From Boletus sp. NGJ (lineage: Eukaryota; Basidiomycota; Agaricomycetes; Boletales; Boletaceae), in contig JAGTXK010000055.1 in the NCBI GenBank assembly GCA_019096195.1, forward strand, positions 2,170,001 to 2,234,000: 64,000 nucleotides of DNA, written 5' to 3'. The notes under the pieces are model-generated. The model was not told the origin of the DNA. It saw only the letters and a program-made list of their open reading frames with translations, and did no database searches. Every line of letters starts with the position of its first letter. Position 1 is the stretch's first letter. Shown in pieces: positions 45,549 to 56,233 of the stretch. Both the position numbers and the translations under genes were made by a program.

Positions 45549-48500
45549 ATGCCCCTCGACATACACCCAGATCGCTTCGACGCTGCCACTCATCACGAGC
45601 TCGATAGGGCGGTAGATAAGGCTGTTGAAGATGTTTTGGGTGACGTCTCAGATCTCAGTTCCAGCCTTGAATATGGCGCACTCCTTAATGCTATCATTGG
45701 ACATTCCAACGGTGACTTGGACACGAGGTACCTTGATGTGGGGCAAGCAGTAAAGCTGATCAACACCCACGGAGAGTTACGAGATATACTCGATTCTGCT
45801 TGGAAGCACAAATCCTACCGCGAAATTCGAAACCTCGGTACGTGTCTTGGCTTCTTGTCCGACATTTGTTGACGATCCCTCTACAAGCTATCCTCAAAAC
45901 ACCAGCAGCGGTACCGGAACTACCAAAACCAGACCCCATCACAGAAACTGGTAAGTGCTTGACATCTTACCATCTGACCAAAACCACATGGACTGACGAC
46001 CTCGGATAGACCTAGCTCGAGGCCTCTCAGGGTCCTTCGAGGCAAAATACCGTGGTGCAGCTGTCGACGGCTTCTACGAGTATCTGATACACAATGAGAA
46101 ACTGTTCAAGAAGAATGAGGTCGCTCCTGGGCCCGGGTACTATGCAAAATTTTGTTCCATCGTCCAAAGTTCGGGAACAGGTAAATCAAGAGTGCTCACC
46201 GAGGTAAACGACTCTCGTTTTCACAAGCATATACGGCGACTGAATCAATCCCCAGTTAAGAAAAAAGGATGTCATCGTAATTTACATGAACTTGCGCGAG
46301 GAAAAAGATGTCGTGGGTTTCCCCGGGCGTGATCCAATTCCGTCGGACATCTTGACGAATTTCCCCTCTACCGCGGAGGGGTACCAAACAATCTGTTACG
46401 CCTTCTTCATCGCGATTTTTGACACGCTCGACGAGCATCTCTCGAGCAACTACACCACACGCAGTGCAAAGGCAGGCATCATGCGTTGGGTCGACCAGAT
46501 GTGCGATATGAACTTCCCTCCGAGGTCCACTGCCAGGAGGGATTTCTTCGACAAACTCAGTGGAAAATACGAAAAGGTGTGTGATATATTGTGCTGTACA
46601 CCAATGCGATTTCACAACCTTCTATAGGTTCATGCCGGTCTCGCCCAAAGCCTCCTTTCACAATCTAGCAGCGCACCGACAATGGGATCTTCCGTGCCGG
46701 CTGTCGATTCGAAGGCTACAGAGACAGAGGTTGGTAAAGCTACCGAGAAGCTGGGAAAGCTCTCCTTATCTGGTAAATATTTCAACTCGTGTCGGAGAAC
46801 TCATGGCTGAGCAACGCGGTCCGAACCAGAACAAAAAGTACAACCCCTTGTCTCCTCCCATTTTTCTGCAGTTCTTTCTACTGCCTACAAGAAAGTCGGT
46901 GCTCGTCTCGCGAGCATATTCCCCGATGCTCCCCACGAGCCCAGGTTGGTGATCGCAATCGACGAAGCACACCCGCTTAGTCCAACCATTCCAATTCGAG
47001 ATGGATACCGCCCGGCAGACATTTTTTGCAGAGCAGTCAGCGATTACACATACGCTGAGAACTATGGTGTCTGGGTCGTATTTGCCTCGACGACTTCGAA
47101 AGTGGCCGACTTTTCGCCCCCAAATCAGAAATGTAAGTGTGGCGACGAGTCCTCACGAACTCGCTAATCATCTATCGACTCAGATAACTCTGCTCGCGTG
47201 GCTGTCGATGGCGAACAGCTTTTCCCACCGTACACTCAGCTGGGGTGGGACCAGAGCGCATTGGGTCTTGGGGAAATTGCCGTGGAGGACGTTTCAAGAT
47301 TAGATCACATCCTGGGATATGGGAGACCCTTGTAAGACACCTTCCCTCTCGAGCTGTTGTCGCCCCATACTTACTCAACTCGTACTCGACGCCGGACAGG
47401 TGGATATCTCTCAAGACCGCGCACGGGCAAACGCGCAAAGTGCTGCGAACAGCGTCCTCGAAGTTATACGGGGCTGGACGTTTCGATCCTCGTGACACCA
47501 ACCACGTCCTCGCGATACTGGGACAGCGATTCGGTCTGAATATCACGTTGGGACACCCAGATTCGGTCGAGTATCTGGAGAGAGGTGTGGCGAGCCACCT
47601 GCGCATATGTCTCGCGACGACCCTCGACCGCAATTGGAGATTCACAAGCTATCCATCCGAACCGCTCCTGTCGTGCGTGGCCGCGAGCGATCTCCATACA
47701 GAGCCCACCATGTTGGGAGACGCTCTGGGGACCCTATTGAAGACAATCAACTCTGGCATGATCGACATGGGTCAACGTGGCGAGCTGGCCAGCCGATTGC
47801 TGTGGCTTCTGGCCAAAGACTTCTTCATCCGCACGCACGCGAAGAATGTGGCCACCGCGATGCCAACGACATGGGAAGGCCATCTCGCCGACTGCCAAAT
47901 GATCCCCGTTGTGGATTGGCTTGAATTCGTCTTCGGACCCCAGATGTGGGACGAGGATGACGCTCAAGCATCGCTAGCACGCAAAACGTTCGAGCATGCA
48001 TATCTGAATTTCTCGCACTGGGTTTGCATGGAAGCGAACATCGCTGGGTCGAAGGAAGAGAACGTATTAGGGTTCGTCTTCCGACCTCTTTTTTCTCGAC
48101 GTAACAGCGAAGCTGATGACCCACACCCCATGTAGCTTGGAGGAGTGGACTCTACGCCACTGGCAGAGGACCAGTGCGGTGCAGTGTTGTCACCAACAAC
48201 CTCTCGTCGACAAGATGATACCGATCTATTTCAAGGGCGGACCCGAAAATGCGTCATCGGCGTCGCGAATGTCGCAGATCCTCGTCTCCGACAAGGCTCG
48301 GGAGTCGAAGAGTTCCAAGGATGCTTTGCACAACATTACCCGCAGAAGTCGATATCTGAGCAGCCAAGACGGGAAACAAGGCTCTGATTCCCTCCCTTAC
48401 ATTGCCATCTTGGCCGACCTCGGTCAACCGCCATCGTTCTCCGTCACCTTCCCTGAGCGGGACGTCGACGACCGGTGTCTGCGCGTCTACGCTGCTGGTG

Positions 48501-48721
48501 TCGACACCACCACCTATCCGTTTTTGACCAGCCACCCGGCGCTCATGCATGCTCTCCAAAACCTCGTGCACCTGCAGCAGATACCCGAAACCGAACGACC
48601 TTTCACGGAATACCTGAATGCGCAGGTGAAGTACGGCAGTACGGCGACTCCTGAACATATGGTATGGGAACACGGGAGGGATGTTCCGAGTGTAAAAGGA
48701 AAATCTGCTCGGCGAGTCTAG
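45549..48721 (+). CDS. P-loop NTPase, crinkler-like family, intact copy A
   Basis: About seven exons, starting MPLDIHPDRFDAATHHELDR at 45549 and ending KGKSARRV with TAG at 48719-48721. An N-terminal region of about 100 residues precedes a linker with several Pro-x-Pro steps. Then Walker A (SIVQSSGTGKSRVLTE) near 46175, a beta strand VIVIYMNLRE, Walker B plus acidic pair (LVIAIDEAHPLS) near 46955, and a sensor-like VWVVFASTTSKVADFSPP. The rest is a roughly 500-residue helical C-terminal region with LDHILGYGRPLWISL. This arrangement resembles the large Agaricomycete families of crinkler-type (CR) P-loop NTPases. The resemblance is from memory of motif layout, so the class is an inference and the function unknown. 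I see no nuclease motif. Confidence 0.7.
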
Positions 48722-48910
48722 GTTGAGGTTATGTTTGTAATATCATTCGTTGTCACTGGGATTGTAACGTGCAAGCGCTTCTGAGTGGTCGGAAAACAAC
48801 ACGCAAAACGGTCACAGGTTGTTTGTTTGAGGTAGACAAGGCCACACTCGAGGTTGTCGACTACTGTTTCTAATTATATCCATGTAACGTAGTACAAGTG
48901 TGTCAGATGT

Positions 48911-49679
48911 GGTGGCATGGTAGTATACAACGAGCCGCAACGTCTCGGGGTAACGAAATTCAATTAGTAGTTTGGTAAGAGACTTTAGACGTCCTTGACT
49001 TGTTCCTCCAAGTATTGCCACAGCTTCTTCCCAACCTCGGATCCTGCGTATTGGCGCGTGGCGTACCGATGCGTGCCCACGGAATGAGGTACTATAGAAA
49101 ATCACCGCGTGATCATTATCGAGGACGCGGGCAACTCTTGAAGCGCACGTACCTTGCCGTTCAGAGACTTGCCGTCGGCCACCGTTCCTGCGTATAGCTG
49201 GGTGATAGCCCCATACGACACCGGACGGAACATGGCATTCTGTGCAGTGAGTCGTCAGACAAAGCACCCGAGATACCATCATGAAGCCCTGAAAACACAT
49301 ACCGTGAACAACACGAAAGCACCACCCGAATGCCGCTGTAGTCCAGTCTCGATACCTCCTATTGAGTGCACGCGTGAGCGATGTGATGATTGCTTGGGCT
49401 AGCTGAGCTCAGATGGATGTATACTGACCTGGGTTCAACGACGTCGAGACAATGCCCTGGTCTCCGTACCGTCGTGTCAGCTCAGCAGCGAAGACGATAT
49501 TCCCCTAACGATACCATGAGTGGAATTGAACCTAGTAACATAGTTGGAGCGACCTCACCGTCTTACTCTGTGCGTACAGTTTCCATGTCCCGGCTTTTCT
49601 GCGCGCTGGTCCATCTTTTATGGTTTCATGATCGAGACCGCCGAACCAGTGAGTATTAGACGAGGTGTTGACGACCCTG
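48911..49679 (-). repeat. Direct repeat, copy 1 (3' part and 3' flank of the SDR gene)
   Basis: Matches 54768-55544 in the same orientation, nearly base for base, with a few small indels and substitutions. Its left edge abuts the 3' flank of NTPase copy A. Its right edge (after GACCCTG) abuts tetraspanin-upstream sequence and marks the tandem duplication junction. Confidence 0.88.
48985..49679 (-). pseudogene. Truncated 3' copy of the short-chain dehydrogenase gene
   Basis: Carries the C-terminal exons of the SDR found intact at 54849-56233, including the active-site YAQSKT block and the [13 protein letters not shown]-like end. The N-terminal Rossmann half ([12 protein letters not shown]) is missing. 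The sequence stops abruptly at 49679 inside the [12 protein letters not shown] exon, where unrelated sequence begins. It has no start codon or promoter of its own kind, so it is a dead fragment left by the duplication. Confidence 0.88.
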
Positions 49680-50289
49680 CTTCAAGACGATGATCTCCCG
49701 GAGAGTGTACAAAACTAGACCACCTAGAGTCCGTCAAAGGACGATCAACGCCAAACGGGCCGGCCTGCAGCAAGAGAAGGTGGAAGGCAATGAGCCAGGT
49801 TATGTCAGCTGACAGCGGTAGTAAGAGCTTACGCGGTACTAGTTCCTGGTGGTTTCTATCACGGTAAACCAAAAATTAGTGTTTCATCCCCTGGCCTGAA
49901 ATGAAGGACGGAAATGGAGGAAAGAGAGAGGAGGAGCTCGACGAGGCTCGGGAGTGGGGGGTTAAACTTTAAGAAGGTCACCATAGCCACTCACGTATCC
50001 ACACCTTTTGTCCATTTCCATTATCCGTTGCGCAACTCAATGTGTCGTGCGACGACTCGCTCACACAGGGCGGTGGTTTCCTCCTAGTGGCCTGGCAACT
50101 CAAGTCTAAACACGTTCTCATCGTCGGGGGTGGAGACGTTGCCTCAAGTCGCATCGAATCTGTGCTCGTTGCGGACGCGCGGGTCACCATCATCTGTCCC
50201 TGCACCGGCTTGCATCCCCTCACGAAAAAGTTCATCGACGGTCCCCATCAGATAACATACCACGACCACGTTTTCGGCGGTGCTGATGA
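49680..50289 (+). repeat. Direct repeat, copy 2 (tetraspanin upstream region plus MET8 5' third)
   Basis: Second copy of 43519-44198. It joins SDR sequence on the left and the inverted NTPase 3' flank on the right, so both edges are rearrangement breakpoints. Confidence 0.85.
50042..50289 (+). pseudogene. MET8 5' fragment, start codon lost
   Basis: Matches the first about 81 codons of MET8 (LTQGGGFLLVAWQLKSKHVL, VGGGDVASSRIESVLVADAR), but the ATG at 43954 is replaced here by GTG. The sequence breaks off at FGGADD, running into the inverted 3' flank of NTPase copy B. The rest of this copy (about 560 bases) is gone, except for the inverted tail at 54650-54767. Confidence 0.9.
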
Positions 50290-50451
50290 TAATAATTAGA
50301 AACAGTAGTCGACAACCTCGAGTGTGGCCTTGTCTACCTCAAACAAACAACCTGTGACCGTTTTGCGTGTTGTTTTCCGACCAATCACTCAGAAGCGCTT
50401 GCACGTTACAATCCCAGTGACAACGAATGATATTACAAACATAACCTCAAC

Positions 50452-53400
50452 CTAGACCCGCCGAGCAGATTTTCCTTTTACACTCGGAACATCCCTCCCG
50501 TGTTCCCATACCATATGTTCAGGAGTCGCCGTACTGCCGTACTTCACCTGCGCATTCAGGTATTCCGTGAAAGGTCGTTCGGTTTCGGGTATCTGCTGCA
50601 GGTGCACGAGGTTTTGGAGAGCATGCATGAGCGCCGGGTGGCTGGTCAAAAACGGATAGGTGGTGGTGTCGACACCAGCAGCGTAGACGCGCAGACACCG
50701 GTCGTCGACGTCCCGCTCAGGGAAGGTGACGGAGAACGATGGCGGTTGACCGAGGTCGGCCAAGATGGCAATGTAAGGGAGGGAATCAGAGCCTTGTTTC
50801 CCGTCTTGGCTGCTCAGATATCGACTTCTGCGGGTAATGTTGTGCAAAGCATCCTTGGAACTCTTCGACTCCCGAGCCTTGTCGGAGACGAGGATCTGCG
50901 ACATTCGCGACGCCGCTGACGCATTTTCGGGTCCGCCCTTGAAATAGATCGGTATCATCTTGTCGACGAGAGGTTGTTGGTGACAACACTGCACCGCACT
51001 GGTCCTCTGCCAGTGGCGTAGAGTCCACTCCTCCAAGCTACATGGGGTGTGGGTCATCAGCTTCGCTGTTACGTCGAGAAAAAAGAGGTCGGAAGACGAA
51101 CCCTAATACGTTCTCTTCCTTCGACCCAGCGATGTTCGCTTCCATGCAAACCCAATGCGAGAAATTCAGATATGCATGCTCGAACGTTTTGCGTGCTAGC
51201 GATGCTTGAGCGTCATCCTCGTCCCACATCTGGGGTCCGAAGACGAATTCAAGCCAATCCACAACGGGGATCATTTGGCAGTCGGCGAGATGGCCTTCCC
51301 ATGTCGTTGGCATCGCGGTGGCCACATTCTTCGCGTGCGTGCGGATGAAGAAGTCTTTGGCCAGAAGCCACAGCAATCGGCTGGCCAGCTCGCCACGTTG
51401 ACCCATGTCGATCATGCCAGAGTTGATTGTCTTCAATAGGGTCCCCAGAGCGTCTCCCAACATGGTGGGCTCTGTATGGAGATCGCTTGCGGCCACGCAC
51501 GACAGGAGCGGTTCGGATGGATAGCTTGTGAATCTCCAATTGCGGTCGAGGGTCGTCGCGAGACATATGCGCAGGTGGCTCGCCACACCTCTCTCCAGAT
51601 ACTCGACCGAATCTGGGTGTCCCAACGTGATATTCAGACCGAATCGCTGTCCCAGTATCGCGAGGACGTGGTTGGTGTCACGAGGATCGAAACGTCCAGC
51701 CCCGTATAACTTCGAGGACGCTGTTCGCAGCACTTTGCGCGTTTGCCCGTGCGCGGTCTTGAGAGATATCCACCTATCCGGCGTCGAGTACGAGTTGAGT
51801 AAGTATGGGGCGACAACAGCTCGAGAGGGAAGGTGTCTTACAAGGGTCTCCCATATCCCAGGATGTGATCTAATCTTGAAACGTCCTCCACGGCAATTTC
51901 CCCAAGACCCAATGCGCTCTGGTCCCACCCCAGCTGAGTGTACGGTGGGAAAAGCTGTTCGCCATCGACAGCCACGCGAGCAGAGTTATCTGAGTCGATA
52001 GATGATTAGCGAGTTCGTGAGGACTCGTCGCCACACTTACATTTCTGATTTGGGGGCGAAAAGTCGGCCACTTTCGAAGTCGTCGAGGCAAATACGACCC
52101 AGACACCATAGTTCTCAGCGTATGTGTAATCGCTGACTGCTCTGCAAAAAATGTCTGCCGGGCGGTATCCATCTCGAATTGGAATGGTTGGACTAAGCGG
52201 GTGTGCTTCGTCGATCGCGATCACCAACTTGGGCTCGTGGGGAGCATCGGGGAATATGCTCGCGAGACGAGCACCGACTTTCTTGTAGGCAGCAGAAAGA
52301 ACTGCAGAAAAATGGGAGGAGACAAGGGGTTGTACTTTTTGTTCTGGTTCGGACCGCGTTGCTCAGCCATGAGTTCTCCGACACGAGTTGAAATATTTAC
52401 CAGATAAGGAGAGCTTTCCCAGCTTCTCGGTAGCTTTACCAACCTCTGTCTCTGTGGCCTTCGAATCGACAGCCGGCACGGAAGAACCCATTGTCGGTGC
52501 GCTGCTAGATTGTGAAAGGAGGCTTTGGGCGAGACCGGCATGAACCTATAGAAGGTTGTGAAATCGCATTGGTGTACAGCACAATATATCACACACCTTT
52601 TCGTATTTTCCACTGAGTTTGTCGAAGAAATCCCTCCTGGCAGTGGACCTCGGAGGGAAGGTCATATCGCACATCTGGTCGACCCAACGCATGATGCCTG
52701 CCTTTGCACTGCGTGTGGTGTAGTTGCTCGAGAGATGCTCGTCGAGCGTGTCAAAAATCGCGATGAAGAAGGCGTAACAGATTGTTTGGTACCCCTCCGC
52801 GGTAGAGGGGAAATTCGTCAAGATGTCCGAAGGAATTGGATCACGCCCGGGGAAACCCACGACATCTTTTTCCTCGCGCAAGTTCATGTAAATTACGATG
52901 ACATCCTTTTTTCTTAACTGGGGATTGATTCAGTCGCCGCATATGCTTGTGAAAACGAGAGTCGTTTACCTCGGTGAGCACTCTTGATTTACCTGTTCCC
53001 GAACTTTGGACGATGGAACAAAATTTTGCATAGTACCCGGGCCCAGGAGCGACCTCATTCTTCTTGAACAGTTTCTCATTGTGTATCAGATACTCGTAGA
53101 AGCCGTCGACAGCTGCGCCACGGTATTTTGCCTCGAAGGACCCTGAGAGGCCTCGAGCTAGGTCTATCCGAGGTCGTCAGTCCATGTGGTTTCTGGTCAG
53201 ATGGTAAGATGTTGAAGCACTTACCAGTTTCTGTGATGGGATCTGGTTTTGGTAGTTCCGGTACCGCTGCTGGTGCTTTGAGGATAGCTTGTAGAGGGAT
53301 CGTCAACAGATGTTGGACAGGAAGCCAAGACACGTACCGAGGTTTCGAATTTCGCGGTAGGATTTACCCTTCCAAGCAGAACCGAGCATATCTCGCAACT

Positions 53401-53627
53401 CTCCATGGGTTTTGATCAGCTTCATTGCTTGCCCCACATCTAAGGTACTTCGTGTCCATGTCACCGTTAGAGTTTTCAATGATAGCATGGAGGAGTGCGT
53501 AATATTCAAGGCTGGAACTGAGATCGGAAACGTCACCAAAACCATCTTCAACAGCCTTGTCTACCGCCCTATCGAGCTCGTGATGAGTGGCAGCGTCGAA
53601 GCGATCTGGGAGTATGTCGAGGGGCAT
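50452..53627 (-). pseudogene. P-loop NTPase copy B, inverted, with frameshift in exon 1
   Basis: Reverse-orientation copy of the NTPase at 45549-48721. The last 200-residue exon differs from copy A at one residue (Ser to Ala in PENAS-ASRMSQ), and the preceding large exon looks identical at protein level. In exon 1, however, there are about a dozen substitutions plus one extra base at 53441 (TACCTTAGATG instead of TACCTTGATG), which leads to a stop near 53366. A later ATG (53421-53423) could restart translation in the right frame without the first about 66 residues, leaving the Walker motifs intact. It is therefore either a recent pseudogene or an N-terminally shortened gene. Confidence 0.8.
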
Positions 53628-54649
53628 GATGTCGGATTGTTGTAGTACCAAGCCATTCGACGAGCCGCTTTTATATCGTCAACGGAGTACCCACAAATGA
53701 TGGACAGCGATTCAAGATCCACAGCATTTACGGTGGTACTGCCGCATGTCTATTGTTCCACACAACGGCGGCAATCTTGGCACACTCCACCATCATCACG
53801 TCGTGTCCACACAATCCACAATCCCCTTTGCGTCGTCGATTTCCGTTGGGTCGATGTTGGACGTTGGATGTTGGACAGCGAGGGCGCTCTACCGGTTCTC
53901 GGCACCTGCCGCGACCTCTCTCGACCCCCCTGCTGATCCCTCTTATGGTCTCTCGCCCCTCTCTCTGCACTACCACAACGTCGATCCCGACGCGCTTGAT
54001 ATACCCTTGTGAAGGTAGGACCGTACAGCGTAAGACTCAGGTGGTACAGCGGATATATATACTCATGATGCATATCGTCGGGACCCGCACAAACCTAGCG
54101 CATCACCACGGTTAGTCAAGACGACGATGTGTGACACGCGAATTCATAGATAATATAACCCGAGTCGATAATTTTCCACGCAAGAGGATCAGCATGTGGG
54201 ATTATTATTATTGATTGAGATGATGAAGGTAAGTTGACGAGGGACTCAGAATCCAACCTGCCGTCCGCAATTAATATAGCTTTCGCTGTTGAAAAAAAAA
54301 GTTCGAATGCGAGTGGTTAATGTGTGATTCCAACAGCTCCTAGGGTTCCCGATGACACGGAATTACATGCCAAAAAATCACATGTTTTGGTCGGACGGCC
54401 TGGGCATTAAATGCTTTTCGGTGGCCAAATCACTCCTACAAGATGCTGTGTTGTAGCCCTACATTCAGACTGTCAACAGTCTGTGTTCGAAAGGCGTCAA
54501 CATACCTAAGGTAACACTCATGTGAATCCACTTATAATAACAACTGTCCTGAAAATGGATGCCACGCACTACTAATTTCTGTTCATCCGACCGATATACT
54601 TACTTCCACAACGAAATCCCAACATTTATAGATGATCTTACATCACGCT
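53628..54649. other. Inverted copy of the MET8-NTPase spacer with extra sequence
   Basis: About 1 kb corresponding to 44879-45548 in reverse, but longer. Extra material includes roughly 170 bases at about 54435-54605 with an 18-base near-palindrome at 54466-54483 (CAGACTGT, CA, ACAGTCTG), and a small duplication of TGTTGGAC-type units near 53853-53878. No gene. Confidence 0.6.
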
Positions 54650-54767
54650 AAATTAGCATGACGAAACGTTGCCTGAAATGACCATTGTAACCATCCAGAC
54701 CACGTACCAGAGAGCGAAAGTCGAACTTCTGCGATCACCGGATGCAGGACTCGAGTAAAATGGTAGC
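54650..54767 (-). pseudogene. MET8 3' fragment, inverted
   Basis: Reverse-orientation copy of the last 11 codons of MET8 (stop TGA at 54737-54735) plus about 85 bases of its 3' flank. With the 5' fragment at 50042-50289 it accounts for both ends of a second MET8 copy, now about 4.4 kb apart and facing opposite ways. Confidence 0.88.
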
Positions 54768-55544
54768 GGTGGCATGGTAGTATACAACGAGCCGCAACGT
54801 CTCGGGGTAACGAAATTCAATTAGTAGTTTGGTAAGAGACGACAGACTTTAGACGTCCTTGACTTGTTCTTCCAAGTATTGCCACAGCTTCTTCCCAACC
54901 TCGGGATCCTGCGTATTGGCGCGTGGCGTACCGATGCGTGCCCACGGAATGAGGTACTATAGAAAATCACCGCGTGATCATTATCGAGGACGCGGGCAAC
55001 TCTTGAAGCGCACGTACCTTGCCGTTCAGAGACTTGCCGTCGGCCACCGTTCCTGCGTATAGCTGGGTGATAGCCCCATACGACACCGGACGGAGCATGG
55101 CATTCTGTGCAGTGAGTCGTCAGACAAAGCACCCGAGATACCACCATGAAGCCCTGAAAACACATGCCGTGAACAACACGAAAGCACCACCCGAATGCCG
55201 CTGTAGTCCAGTCTCGATACCTCCTATTGAGTGCACGCGTGAGCGATGTGATGATTGCTTGGGCTAGCTAAGCTCAGATGGATGTATACTGACCTGGGTT
55301 CAACGACGTCGAGACAATGCCCTGGTCTCCGTACCGTCGTGTCAGCTCAGCAGCGAAGACGATATTCCCCTAACGATACCATGAGTGGAATTGAACCTAG
55401 TAACATAGTTGGAGCGACCTCACCGTCTTACTCTGTGCGTACAGTTTCCATGTCCCGGCTTTTCTGCGCGCTGGTCCATCTTTTAAGGTTTCGTGATCGA
55501 TACCGCCGAACCAGTGAGTATTAGACGAGGTGTTGACGACCCTG
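54768..55544 (-). repeat. Direct repeat, copy 2 (3' part of the intact SDR gene)
   Basis: Source copy of the fragment at 48911-49679; here the sequence continues into the rest of the SDR gene. Confidence 0.88.
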
Positions 55545-56233
55545 GCGATACCGTCTGGTGCTGATTTTGCGGTGGAGAGTAGGATAGGAAGGACGAGTTT
55601 GGTAAAGTAGAAATGGCCGAGGACATTGGTACCGAATTGAAGGTCATACCCATCATCTGTGAGCAAATCAATGGGGGGGTTCATCACACCGCTGATCCGA
55701 CAACGTAGGTCAGCAATTCCTGATGAAAAATCACCGGGAATTTGTGCTTACGCGTTGTTAAATAGAACGTTCAGTTGTGTCTCCTTACTAATTACCAAGT
55801 GTTAATTTCCCCTAATTACCATGAAAGGGATAGAAGCCTTACGAATTGAATTCCTGGGCCGCTGCCTTGACGCTCTTCAGGTTTGCAAGATTCACAACAA
55901 GGAGGTTGGCATCTTTGCCAGTAGTGTCCTTGAGTTCTTTGAGGGTTGCTTCACCTTTGGATTGATCACGGGCAGTGATCCAAACTTTGGCATTCTTTGT
56001 TAGCAACACCTAAAAGATTGGTTAGTTGAGTGTGAAACACATAGAGAGCAAGCCTGAATACTTGGAGGAGCAAGCTTGGAGCTGATACTTACCCTAGCAG
56101 TCTCTTTGCCGATACCAGCCGTGGCGCCGGTGACGAGGACGACCTTGCCGGCCATGTCTGGTACGTCCGCGGCTGTGAAGCTGGGGGTACCAGTCCAGAG
56201 GTTTTCGTTGATAATGGAGGAGATTACTCCCAT
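54849..56233 (-). CDS. Short-chain dehydrogenase/reductase (intact copy)
   Basis: NAD(P)-dependent oxidoreductase of the classical/retinol-dehydrogenase-like SDR type. Start [20 protein letters not shown] at 56233. The Rossmann motif [14 protein letters not shown] is in exon 1, followed by [55 protein letters not shown], the catalytic Ser region [11 protein letters not shown], the active-site YAQSK motif, and a C-terminus [20 protein letters not shown]. The end is EEQVKDV with TAA at 54851-54849. All introns are short. The substrate cannot be told from sequence. The 3' end touches the inversion breakpoint (54767) but the coding region is complete. Confidence 0.9.

Larger units (their letters stand above)
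44761..48877 (+). repeat. Large inverted repeat, arm 1
   Basis: Runs from the last codons of MET8 through the NTPase gene to about 155 bases past its stop. Arm 2 is 50292-54767 in reverse orientation. Identity is very high over the NTPase exons downstream of about 46050 and clearly lower in the first exon and the MET8-NTPase spacer. The boundaries were read by eye and may be off by a few bases. Confidence 0.9.
50292..54767 (-). repeat. Large inverted repeat, arm 2
   Basis: Reverse-complement counterpart of 44761-48877. Relative to arm 1 it has a 4-base insertion in the NTPase 3' flank, one extra base in the first NTPase exon, and about 265 extra bases in the MET8-NTPase spacer. Between the arms lie about 1.4 kb of directly repeated SDR and MET8 pieces. 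Confidence 0.9.

Noticed and set aside
44761-54767. The large inverted repeat as terminal inverted repeats of a transposon
   Set aside because: The arms are whole host genes (NTPase, MET8 end), there is no transposase between them, and the edges are explained by a duplication plus an inversion rather than by target-site duplications.
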